This document shows, in pieces, positions 53,875 to 62,706 of a stretch of DNA of 64,000 nucleotides. Where the stretch lies: assembly GCA_016711805.1 (NCBI GenBank), contig JADJSH010000037.1, positions 186,001 through 250,000 of the forward strand, given 5' to 3'. Both the position numbers and the translations under genes were made by a program. Each line of letters begins with the position of its first letter. Position 1 is the stretch's first letter. Under the pieces are notes generated by a model, which was not told the DNA's origin, did no database searches, and worked only from the letters and a program-made list of their open reading frames with translations. The DNA is from Bacteroidota bacterium (GTDB lineage: Bacteria; Bacteroidota; Bacteroidia; B-17B0; Aurantibacillaceae).

Positions 53875-56685
53875 CTACTTACTTAAATATAAATTTCTCT
53901 CGCTGTAAATATTCTGGAAATACTCATCATACAAATCATCAATAAAGTAAATCGCCTCTCCAGTTGATTTCATTTCTGGCCCTAATTCTTTTTGGATTTC
54001 AGGAAACTTCTCATAACTAAATACAGGGATTTTTATCGCATATCCTTTTTTCTTAGGAGCAAAAGTGAAATCTTTAACTTTAGCGCCTAACATTACTTTG
54101 GTTGCATAGTTTACATAAGGTTCATCATAAGCCTTAGCAATAAATGGCACTGTACGAGAGGCACGAGGATTTGCTTCAATGATATAAACGATCTCGTCTT
54201 TTATAGCAAACTGAATATTTAATAATCCAACTGTGTTTAAAGCAACAGCAATCGTTTTGGTATGTTGTTCCATTTGCTTAATCACATTTTCTGATAAATC
54301 AAAGGTAGGAAGAACAGCATAACTGTCTCCACTATGAATACCTGCAGGCTCAATGTGTTCCATCATTCCAATAATGTGCACATCCTTTCCATCACAAATA
54401 GAATCAGATTCTGCTTCAATCGCATTTTGTAAAAAGTGATCTAACAATACTTGATTGCCTGGTAAATCATGTAATAATTTTACGACGTGTTGCTCTAACT
54501 CTTCTTCGTTAATTACAATCTTCATGGATTGTCCTCCTAATACATAACTCGGACGAACCAATAAAGGGAAACCTAATTCTTTAGATAAAGTAATGGCTTC
54601 TTCTGCATCAGTAATTACTCCAAATTTTGGATATGGAATGTTATTTTCTTTTAAAAGATTAGAGAATCTACCTCTATCTTCCGCTAAATCCAATGATTTA
54701 TAATCAGTTCCAATTATTTTGATACCGTAACGCTCTAATTTCTCTGCTAATTTTAAAGCTGTTTGTCCGCCTAATTGAACAATAACACCTTCTGGTTTTT
54801 CATGTAAAATGATGTCATAAATATGTTCCCAGAAAACTGGCTCGAAATATAATTTATCAGCCGTACTAAAATCTGTACTAACGGTTTCGGGGTTACAGTT
54901 AATCATAATGGTTTCGTAACCCATTTCTTTAGCCGCTAAAACACCATGAACACAACTGTAATCAAACTCAATTCCTTGTCCGATACGATTTGGTCCAGAA
55001 CCCAAAATAATTACTTTCTTTTTATCTGTTCTGATACTTTCATTTTCATCTTCAAAGGTTGAGTAATAATAAGGCGTTTTTGCTTCGAACTCAGCCGCAC
55101 AAGTATCAACCATTTTAAATACACGGTTAATGTTCATTTCCTTGCGCTTATTATAGACTTCACTTTCTAAACAACGTAATAAATGAGCAACTTGTCTATC
55201 AGCGTAACCCATTTGTTTTACCTCATATAATAAGTCTCGTGGAATATCAGCTAATCTGTATTTTGATACTTCATGTTCTAAAGCAATCATTTGTTCAATT
55301 TGCTCAAGGAACCACATATCAATACGTGTTAACTTTTGAATGGTTTTAATAGAGATGCCTAATTTCATAGCATCATAAATCATAAACAAACGATTCCAAC
55401 TTGGACGCTCTAAACCTGCTAATAATTCTGCTTGATTCGTATTTTCTTTTCCATCAGCTCCTAACCCGTTACGTTTAATTTCTAGTGATTGACAAGCTTT
55501 TTGCAAAGCTTCTTGAAAAGAACGGCCAATCGCCATTACCTCTCCAACCGATTTCATTTGGAACCCTAATTCGCGATTACAACCCTTAAATTTATCAAAG
55601 TTCCAACGAGGGATTTTTACAATCACATAATCTAAAGTTGGTTCAAAATAAGCTGATGTTTGCTTTGTAATTTGATTTTGTAATTCATCTAATGTATATC
55701 CAATAGCTAATTTACTAGCTATACGTGCAATTGGATAACCCGTAGCTTTACTTGCTAATGCTGATGAACGAGATACGCGTGGATTAATTTCAATCGCAAT
55801 AATTTCTTCTTTTTCATCATCACTCACTGCAAATTGCACGTTGCAGCCACCAGAGAAATTACCAATGCTGCGCATCATTTTAATTGCCATGGTACGCATT
55901 TTTTGATACGTACTATCACTTAATGTTTGAGCCGGTGCCACAGTAATACTATCTCCTGTATGCACGCCCATTGGATCAAAGTTTTCGATAGAACAAATAA
56001 TAGCTACGTTATCGTTTTTATCACGTAACAATTCTAATTCATATTCTTTCCAGCCTAAAACTGCTTTATCTATTAATACTTCGTGTATAGGCGAAGTTTG
56101 TAACCCTCTATTTAATAAATGATCGTAATCTTCTTTTTTGTAAACTACTGAACCGCCGCTGCCACCTAGCGTAAATGAAGGACGAATAACTAAAGGAAAT
56201 CCAAATTCTTGCGCAATAGACTTTCCTTCTAAAAATGATTTGGCAATTTTTGATGGGGCCATACTTACTCCAATTTCGTTCATACGAATTCGGAACAAAT
56301 CTCTATCTTCTGTAACTTTGATAGCATCAATATCAACACCAATCATGGTTACACCGTATTTTTTCCAAATGCCCATATCATCGCATTTCAAAGCGAGATT
56401 CAAAGCAGTTTGTCCGCCCATGGTAGGCAATACGGCATCAATTTTACGTTCTTCTAATATTTTAATAATTGACTTAACTTCTAACGGCAATAAGTAAATG
56501 TGGTCTGCAGTTACTTTGTCAGTCATAATCGTTGCAGGGTTGGAATTGATTAATGTTACTTCAATTCCTTCTTCGCGAAGACTTTTTGCAGACTGAGAAC
56601 CTGAATAATCAAACTCACAAGCTTGACCAATAATAATAGGACCAGAACCAATAATTAAAACGGATTTTATAGATGTATCTTTCAT
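53875..56685 (-). CDS. carB: Carbamoyl-phosphate synthase large subunit, short form without allosteric domain
   Basis: A 936-residue subunit that makes carbamoyl phosphate for arginine and pyrimidine synthesis with glutamine amidotransferase CarA. Both ATP-grasp halves are complete: the first with GSGPIIIGQACEFDYSG (13-29) and INPRVSRSSALASKATGYP, the second with GSGPNRIGQGIEFDYS and EANPRASRTVPF. The protein ends at SERNLYLSK, soon after the second ATP-grasp half, so the C-terminal MGS-like allosteric domain (about 130 residues in the 1070-residue E. coli protein) is absent. Forms of about 940-950 residues are known in Flavobacteria. carA is not adjacent. Confidence 0.95.
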   Translation of the reverse strand: MKDTSIKSVLIIGSGPIIIGQACEFDYSGSQSAKSLREEGIEVTLINSNPATIMTDKVTADHIYLLPLEVKSIIKILEERKIDAVLPTMGGQTALNLALKCDDMGIWKKYGVTMIGVDIDAIKVTEDRDLFRIRMNEIGVSMAPSKIAKSFLEGKSIAQEFGFPLVIRPSFTLGGSGGSVVYKKEDYDHLLNRGLQTSPIHEVLIDKAVLGWKEYELELLRDKNDNVAIICSIENFDPMGVHTGDSITVAPAQTLSDSTYQKMRTMAIKMMRSIGNFSGGCNVQFAVSDDEKEEIIAIEINPRVSRSSALASKATGYPIARIASKLAIGYTLDELQNQITKQTSAYFEPTLDYVIVKIPRWNFDKFKGCNRELGFQMKSVGEVMAIGRSFQEALQKACQSLEIKRNGLGADGKENTNQAELLAGLERPSWNRLFMIYDAMKLGISIKTIQKLTRIDMWFLEQIEQMIALEHEVSKYRLADIPRDLLYEVKQMGYADRQVAHLLRCLESEVYNKRKEMNINRVFKMVDTCAAEFEAKTPYYYSTFEDENESIRTDKKKVIILGSGPNRIGQGIEFDYSCVHGVLAAKEMGYETIMINCNPETVSTDFSTADKLYFEPVFWEHIYDIILHEKPEGVIVQLGGQTALKLAEKLERYGIKIIGTDYKSLDLAEDRGRFSNLLKENNIPYPKFGVITDAEEAITLSKELGFPLLVRPSYVLGGQSMKIVINEEELEQHVVKLLHDLPGNQVLLDHFLQNAIEAESDSICDGKDVHIIGMMEHIEPAGIHSGDSYAVLPTFDLSENVIKQMEQHTKTIAVALNTVGLLNIQFAIKDEIVYIIEANPRASRTVPFIAKAYDEPYVNYATKVMLGAKVKDFTFAPKKKGYAIKIPVFSYEKFPEIQKELGPEMKSTGEAIYFIDDLYDEYFQNIYSERNLYLSK

Positions 56686-56823
56686 ATTTTGCTTGTAAAG
56701 CTGTTTATTTGAACGGACATACGTAACAAAAAAACAAACTTGGTAAAGATAGTGCTTTGATAGACTTTTACCTTATTAAGATTTTAACATTTAATTAATA
56801 AAGCATGGTTTTGTTTTAATTTG

Positions 56824-56831
56824 TAAGTTTG
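56824..56831 (+). promoter_or_regulatory. Possible -7 box next to a GTG start
   Basis: TAAGTTTG matches TAnnTTTG and is separated from the GTG at 56836 by four bases, the same spacing seen between the -7 box and 5' end of the SRP RNA. This implies a leaderless transcript for the next gene. No -33 was confirmed. Confidence 0.35.
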
Positions 56832-56835
56832 ACTA

Positions 56836-57390
56836 GTGTTTACTTTTAAAAATAGCTGGCTTTCTGCATTTTTGGTGCTATGTTGCTTAATAACAAAGGC
56901 TCAAGAGGATTATACTGGACCTGCAGCCAGAGATTATAGTAAAAAACCTGCCAAAACTGCTGCATTTATTGAATTAGGTGGAAATGCAGGATTGTATTCC
57001 TTAAATATTGACAGAATTTACCTTTATAAAGAAAAACTGAAAGTGAGCGCCCGACTGGGTTTTGCACCACATTTTAATGGAATTTATATAGAACAAGAGT
57101 ATGTTTTAGAAAACAATTTTATCTTATTTACAAATCCACATCATTTAGAACTAGGGCTTGGGGCAACCATGCAGCGCAGATATAACGAAAGGCCTAACCA
57201 AATTGACAATTACTTTTGGGAAAACATAGTATTTGGAGCTGCTCGTTGTGGTTATCGTTACCAAAAACAAGATGATGGTTTTTTTGTGAGAGCAGCATTA
57301 ACGCCCATTTTTATGAGTAACGATGCAGAGGGATTTCACTCCAATTATTTTCAGTTTTGGGCGGGAGTGAGTGTAGGGGTTAGTTTTTAA
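56836..57390 (+). CDS. Exported protein of unknown function, outer-membrane barrel-like
   Basis: A 184-residue protein with a GTG start right behind an in-frame TGA, so the start cannot be further upstream. The signal peptide ends at about ITKAQ (residue 23), then alternating strands with aromatic residues (KVSARLGFAPHFNGIYIEQEY, HHLELGLGATMQRRY, YFQFWAGVSVGVSF) suggest a small barrel or OmpW/OmpA-like fold. Function is unknown. Monocistronic and convergent with the radical SAM operon. Confidence 0.7.
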   Translation: MFTFKNSWLSAFLVLCCLITKAQEDYTGPAARDYSKKPAKTAAFIELGGNAGLYSLNIDRIYLYKEKLKVSARLGFAPHFNGIYIEQEYVLENNFILFTNPHHLELGLGATMQRRYNERPNQIDNYFWENIVFGAARCGYRYQKQDDGFFVRAALTPIFMSNDAEGFHSNYFQFWAGVSVGVSF

Positions 57391-57428
57391 AGAAACCAGC
57401 CCTCTTATAAAAGGTGATGAAGTTAATG

Positions 57429-58817
57429 CTACTTACTCATTTCCATCTGCAACTGATACTTAAAAGACTTTAATTTTAGGTAAGGAATCTTCAACAAGTT
57501 TTTGTTTTTTGTTTTTAAATATACTTCATTCATTACCCATTGAATAGCATATTGATAGTACTGTTTGGGATGCGTGCGCTTAAAATCAATATCTCTGTCG
57601 GTTGATGTTTCCCATTCCAAACGTTGATCTAAAAATTCATTTTTCACTTCATTATATAGTTCAGTTCCTTTTATAGGATAGGCAATAGTAATCGTATATT
57701 GAGAAGGGTTAGACTGCACCAAATGTTCAATGGTTTCTTTAATGTCGTGCTTCGTTTCTCCCGGATAGCCCAACATAATAAAGGTTCCTGCTTCTAATCC
57801 ATGTTGTTTTGCTAAGCGAATCATTTCTCGTGTTTGCATCACATCTACTCTTCTATCCATGGCATCAATAATTTTTTGAGATCCACTTTCTGCACCAACC
57901 CAAACTCTAAAACAGCCACTTTCCTTTAGTGTTTTAATCACTTCCTCATTTAATCTATCAGCTCGCGAAATAATTTCGTAAGGAATAACCGCATCTTGTT
58001 TTTTAACTTCCTCTGCAAATTCTTTTAACCACTTATGATGAATCGTAAATACATCATCTACAAACCAAATCATATCAGGATTGTACGTTTGTTTAATGAA
58101 CTTCATTTCTTGAGCCACTAATTGCGCAGAACGTCTACGATAAGTGCCTCCATAAACTGCTCGGCTACACCACTTACAGGTATACGGACAACCACGCATC
58201 GTGTTCACACTCATCATACTATAACCATGATGGGTTTTCCAGCCACTTAAATAAGGTTTAAAATCAATTTTTTCTCTGGCAGGAAAAGGCAAATCATTGA
58301 TATCTTTTATTAAAGCGCGCTCGGGTGTTGTGATGACTTTTTCATTTTCTATATAAGCGAGGCCTTTTATGTGAGAGAACGCTTCGACTCCTCTCAGCTT
58401 GAAATCATCTAATGTTCTTATTAATTCCAAAGTAGTTTCTTCGCCTTCACCAATAATAATAAAATCAGCGCCATAATTCAAAAAGTTCTCCGTGTGATTT
58501 CTAACTTCTGGTCCGCCGAGAATTATTTTTGTATGATTTAAATTTTGTTCTGATCGAATGAATTTAATGATTTTCAATACATTAAGTTTTGTCATTAAAT
58601 TAGTATAGATAGCAACAACATCAGGCTTTGTATTGCGAATTTTTTCTTTGAGTTTATCAAGTGTTGAAAATGTAGAATCAAATACTTCATTTTCATACCC
58701 CTTTTTCTCTAAAAAAGAAGAAATATACAAAATCCCCAATGGCACATAAGGCCGCATGATTTGAAGTTCTTTTGGATCTTCACTTAAAAAATAGCCGTGC
58801 GTAAAAAGGATTTTCAT
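57429..58817 (-). CDS. B12-binding-type radical SAM enzyme 1
   Basis: A 462-residue enzyme: an N-terminal B12-binding-type Rossmann domain (about 1-135; GGPEVRNHTENFLNYGADFIIIGEGE), then the radical SAM domain with the [4Fe-4S]-binding CxxxCxxC at C210, C214 and C217 (MRGCPYTCKWC), GAESGSQKIIDAMDRRV and IMLGYPGETKHDIKE. The C-terminal 100 residues are of BchE/HpnJ-like type. No DxHxxG cobalamin motif is visible, so cobalamin may be bound base-off or not at all. Residues 139-147 (FKLRGVEAF) coincide with a copy of a dispersed repeat (58382-58397). Last gene of the operon, 19 bases after the methyltransferase. Confidence 0.88.
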   Translation of the reverse strand: MKILFTHGYFLSEDPKELQIMRPYVPLGILYISSFLEKKGYENEVFDSTFSTLDKLKEKIRNTKPDVVAIYTNLMTKLNVLKIIKFIRSEQNLNHTKIILGGPEVRNHTENFLNYGADFIIIGEGEETTLELIRTLDDFKLRGVEAFSHIKGLAYIENEKVITTPERALIKDINDLPFPAREKIDFKPYLSGWKTHHGYSMMSVNTMRGCPYTCKWCSRAVYGGTYRRRSAQLVAQEMKFIKQTYNPDMIWFVDDVFTIHHKWLKEFAEEVKKQDAVIPYEIISRADRLNEEVIKTLKESGCFRVWVGAESGSQKIIDAMDRRVDVMQTREMIRLAKQHGLEAGTFIMLGYPGETKHDIKETIEHLVQSNPSQYTITIAYPIKGTELYNEVKNEFLDQRLEWETSTDRDIDFKRTHPKQYYQYAIQWVMNEVYLKTKNKNLLKIPYLKLKSFKYQLQMEMSK

Positions 58818-58836
58818 CTCTTATAAAAGTACATTT

Positions 58837-59628
58837 TTATTTCTTCTCAAAAACAATTAAGTAATGATCAGCATAATTAGACAAAAAAGAAAAATTACCA
58901 AATAGCTTATCTAGTAATTTCAAGAAAGCAAACATTACTTTTCTTTTCACAACATAAGGTTCCAAATAAGATGGTGGAACAAACAACCCAATTGGTTTAA
59001 CTGAAGTACAGTTATAGTTTTCTATAAATAACTGTTTCATATCATCAGGGCTGTAATAATAAGTCTTGAAATGATTATCATTGATAAGTGTATCAACCCC
59101 AGTTATATTTTGACGACGGGTTGCTTTTGCTTTATCTTTATTGAAACTGAAATACAGTTGTTCCCACTTACATTTAGTTCCCATAATAACAAACGCTAAT
59201 TGATCAGAAGATTTTTGAACTTGTTCACAACCTTTTTTAAATTTTTGGAGTTCCTCGTTATTCAAACAATTTAATCCCCCAAAGTTTGAAAAAATAATAT
59301 CGTATGTATTTGGAACGAGAGATGAAATATCTTGCGTTGGCATTTGTTTAAATTCAATTGCACTATTAGAGCTTTTGTTTTTAGCGACATCAATCATACC
59401 TTGAGAAATATCAGTTGCCAAAACTGTTGCACCATTTTTTTTAAGCCACAAGGCATCTTCTCCAGTACCGCAATTTATTTCGAGAACAGATTTCCATAAA
59501 AAAGAAACTTGATTTAAGAGTTTTTGATAAACTTGAAAGCGCTGTGCCTTACCAATTAAAGAATTGGTAAAATGATCATCATAGCTTTGAGCGTAGGTGT
59601 CAAAACTTTGCGGTTGCATCAGGCTCAA
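58837..59628 (-). CDS. Class I SAM-dependent methyltransferase 2 of the radical SAM cluster
   Basis: A 263-residue methyltransferase: motif I VLEINCGTGEDALWL (about 48-62), post-I TVLATDISQGMIDVAK, and IIFSNFGGLNCL as motif II-IV region. The C-terminal part (VPPSYLEPYVVKRK, KLFGNFSFLSNYADHYLIVF) is like that of UbiE/lipid-associated methyltransferases. The substrate is unknown. The gene overlaps the upstream radical SAM gene by 29 bases; the second ATG at 59619 is an alternative start. Tight packing implies co-translation in the cluster. Confidence 0.85.
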   Translation of the reverse strand: MSLMQPQSFDTYAQSYDDHFTNSLIGKAQRFQVYQKLLNQVSFLWKSVLEINCGTGEDALWLKKNGATVLATDISQGMIDVAKNKSSNSAIEFKQMPTQDISSLVPNTYDIIFSNFGGLNCLNNEELQKFKKGCEQVQKSSDQLAFVIMGTKCKWEQLYFSFNKDKAKATRRQNITGVDTLINDNHFKTYYYSPDDMKQLFIENYNCTSVKPIGLFVPPSYLEPYVVKRKVMFAFLKLLDKLFGNFSFLSNYADHYLIVFEKK

Positions 59629-61062
59629 TTTGTTTAAGTTTCTGTTTCTCTAAAAATTCTTGTGGAATTATTTTAATTAACGATAAAGTGTTTTTAAGAT
59701 TTTGTCCCGACGGCTGAGAAAATAATTTTCTAGCTGATTCGAAACCCATTTGCTTTCTATAACGGCGATGAATGTATCGTTGCAGCTGCTTATAAAACTC
59801 TGGCTTGTAAGTGTTTTTAAACATCATATCTAAATCATCGCTATCTGTCCAATTGCTCTTCCCTTTTAACTCTTCTTTTACTTTATCATAAAAAACGGTG
59901 CCAGGCAAAGGGTAAGAGACAGAAATGCCGATGTCATCTGGCAATAATTCTTCTACCATTTTCACCGTTAGTTTAATATCATCAATAGTTTCTTCTAAAT
60001 AACCTAATTGCAAAAATAAGGAAACATGAATATTATGCTTTTTCAATAAACGAGTGGCTTCATAAATCTGTTCAACCTTTGTGCCTTTGTCCATAGCATC
60101 CAATATTCTTTGAGAACCACTTTCGGCACCCATCCAAACCATGCTGCAACCACTATTAGCCAAGTGTTTGATATTATCTTCTTCTAATAATAATAAATCA
60201 GCTCGACTTTGTATTTTGTAATTAACCTTAACATTTTCTTTTTTAATATGATACTCAAAATCTTTTAACCAGTTGGGTTTCAAACCAAAAATATCATCGG
60301 CAAACCAAATGTGTGTAAAACCAAATTGTTGTTGCCATTTTTTAATTTCTAAAACAATATTTTCGGGACTATGCGAATTATAACGATTACCATAAATAGG
60401 TTTTGCACACCAATTACATTTATACGGACAACCACGGGTGGTTACAAAATTTAAAGAAAAATAACCGTGGTTATCTATCCACATTTTTTGTAAGGAGCAA
60501 TATCTAGTAAATCCCAAGCAGGTGGAGGAAGAACGTCTAAATCTTTTAATACAGTTCGGGAATTTGTCTTTAAAATCTCATTATTTTTCGAAAATGCAAT
60601 TCCAGGAATAGAATCAAAAGCTATATTACTTTTAAACGCATTGCATAATTCCAATACGGTTTGTTCTGCCTCACCAATAACAATTGCATCAGCACCATGT
60701 TTTAAATAATCCTCTAAATGATCCGTGGCATCCGAGCTAGAAACTATTACTTTACAGCCCTTTGATTTTGCATAAACCTGCATATCAAAACAGGCTTCAC
60801 GCATATTCGTTAAACACATTTTAGTTAAGTAATTAAAGCCATCATCATAACTAATAAAAATATCTGGTTTAAACTCATCTATTGTTGAACGAATGTCTTT
60901 AGCTGAATTACAAAACATAGAATCAAATAACTTTACCTCATAGCCATGCTCTCTTAAATAAGACATAGCATACAATGTCCCCAAAGGAGGATAAGGCATG
61001 GCAGTTTGAAATTGCTTGGCATCAAATTTTAAAAAATAGCTATGAGTAAAGAGGACTTTCAC
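59600..61062 (-). CDS. B12-binding-type radical SAM enzyme 2, interrupted by a one-base deletion
   Basis: The first part (61062-60475) is the N-terminal B12-binding-type domain, parallel to enzyme 1 (MKVLFTHSYF; LKHGADAIVIGEAEQTVLEL). The second part carries the radical SAM core (VTTRGCPYKCNWCAKPIYG; GAESGSQRILDAMDKG). The frame stops at DIAPYKKCG, while the other frame continues at KMWIDNHGYF. Restoring one T in the six-T run 60484-60489 (plus strand) gives YKKMWIDNHGYF and a 487-residue enzyme collinear with enzyme 1. As a single enzyme it would be a paralogue of enzyme 1. A sequencing error is likely; true decay or slippage cannot be excluded. Confidence 0.85.
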
Positions 61063-61066
61063 TAAA

Positions 61067-61996
61067 CTACAATTCTATTTGAAATTGATTTGCGAAATTT
61101 TTAATTTTCTCATCCCAAAGTGTGAGAACTTTATTTTGATGCCCCTTTGAATGATATTTACAAACATGCTTACGCGAACGAAACTGAAGATCAAAATCTT
61201 CTCTGCTAAGTTCGGGATATTTTTTTTGCCAGTGCTTTAAAGTGATATATAGTAATTGATTGTCGACCCAATTTCCAAATTTACCTTCAAAAACAAATTC
61301 AACTATTTTTTTAAACCAAGGCACTGGGGCTTCTATACAATTCAAATCGGGCAATTCTCCTTTATTTAAGAATTTAGTTTTGTACCAATTATTCTCTTTT
61401 AAAATACGTTTGTATACAGGGTAATTAACAGTAGGCAATAAATACGCTAATTCAGTTGCAACAAAATCGTTTTTATCAGGAATAAGTAAATCTGCTTCTG
61501 AAATATAATAATTGAGGCAGTAATTATTTTTTTCTTTTTCGGATAGCGTTTTGTAATACAGCACAAATAGTGTGCGGCATAACCACAAACGGTTTGCTTT
61601 AGTAATCACAAAATAATCGATGTCGCTGTGTTCATCATAATAATTTTTGGATAATCCTCCTGAAATACAAACTCCTGAAATAAAAGGAAAAGATGCAATC
61701 TTCTTACTATAGCTATAAGCTCTAGTCATTGTTTCCAAAGCTTCATTATTTCCCTTTAAACGTCGAGCAATGCTATCAGCGGATGAAGTTGAAAGCAGGT
61801 AAAACCCTTGCACTTCTTTGATGAGATCTTCTTCAATCAAACATTGCAATTCATTCTTGAGATCTTCTTCACTAATAGCCACGGGCATATTCTCAAGCAC
61901 TTCAGTAAATTTCAACGGATAATTAAATACATCAAAATATAACAAAGTCTTTAATACGTGTTTTTGATTTAAGCTAATAGTAAATGTTTGAATCAA
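61067..61996 (-). CDS. Nucleotidyltransferase-fold protein with winged-helix-like N-terminus
   Basis: A 309-residue protein. The first 75 residues look like a winged helix (LKTLLYFDVFNYPLKFTEVLENM...LIEEDLIKEVQGFYLL). Then comes a polymerase-beta-type nucleotidyltransferase motif GVCISGGLSKNYYDEHSDIDYFVIT (about 108-132), with the metal-binding D-x-D as DID. The remainder is helical and unknown (LWLCRTLFVLYYKTL). The family transfers nucleotides to small molecules or proteins, or acts as a pseudoenzyme. It is packed 4 bases before radical SAM enzyme 2 and 32 bases after methyltransferase 1. Confidence 0.8.
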   Translation of the reverse strand: MIQTFTISLNQKHVLKTLLYFDVFNYPLKFTEVLENMPVAISEEDLKNELQCLIEEDLIKEVQGFYLLSTSSADSIARRLKGNNEALETMTRAYSYSKKIASFPFISGVCISGGLSKNYYDEHSDIDYFVITKANRLWLCRTLFVLYYKTLSEKEKNNYCLNYYISEADLLIPDKNDFVATELAYLLPTVNYPVYKRILKENNWYKTKFLNKGELPDLNCIEAPVPWFKKIVEFVFEGKFGNWVDNQLLYITLKHWQKKYPELSREDFDLQFRSRKHVCKYHSKGHQNKVLTLWDEKIKNFANQFQIEL

Positions 61997-62028
61997 ATGC
62001 CTATGGTTTAATTACCATCTAAGATACA

Positions 62029-62705
62029 TTAAATAGCTTTGATTTTAAAAATAAAATTGGTTTCCCATTTAATTTTTTTATGCACAATCAATTCAAAAAC
62101 AAATTGGTGCGATTTGGCGATGCTCTTTATTTTGTCAATCTCGCAATTATCAGCTAAAATCATATATACATCACTTTCAGTATTACTGTACTGTTTTAAC
62201 CCAGAAAAAAATTTAACAAAATATTCTCCGTTTTTCCACAATTCCATGCCAGCTGATTATCGATTTTAACCTCTTCAAAAAAATATGGCGGATTAATAAC
62301 AATGACATCAAATGTTAATTTAGGGAGTTCGTCAAACAAATCACTTTTTAAAACAGATACATTTGCTAACTCATTTCTGAAGTTTTTCTCAAAATTTACT
62401 TTTGTACAATCAACTGCCACCTCATTAATATCACAAGCTGTTACTTTTGCTTTTTTTTGATGTGCCAATAAACTGATTAAGCCCGAGCCACAACCTATTT
62501 CTAAAAATCGCTTGTTTTCGATGTTCAACGTAGATATAAAATCAAATAAAAAAGTACTACTAAAAAAAAATTTAGGATGAAAAACAGTTGGTTTTATCAT
62601 CAACTCAAACCCTCGAACCGTATCTGTTCTTTGTTTTTTTAAATACCAAAGCACATATGGTTTGGCGAAAGTTTGCATATATATTTTTTGTAAGCGATCC
62701 AGCAT
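62029..62705 (-). CDS. SAM-dependent methyltransferase 1 with NPPY motif, interrupted by a one-base deletion
   Basis: The product is a HemK/PrmC-like methyltransferase: motif I FLEIGCGSGLISLLA, VTACDINEVAVDC, SDLFDEL and the catalytic-type NPPY (VIVINPPYFFEEV), which normally marks N-methylation of planar nitrogen groups. The first frame stops at ENILLNFFLG. The other frame begins with KNGEYFVKFFSGLKQY, which continues the protein. Adding one T to the five-T run 62231-62235 gives AWNCGKNGEYF and a 225-residue protein. It starts 1 base after the radical SAM gene stop. The substrate is unknown. Confidence 0.82.
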
Positions 62706-62706
62706 A

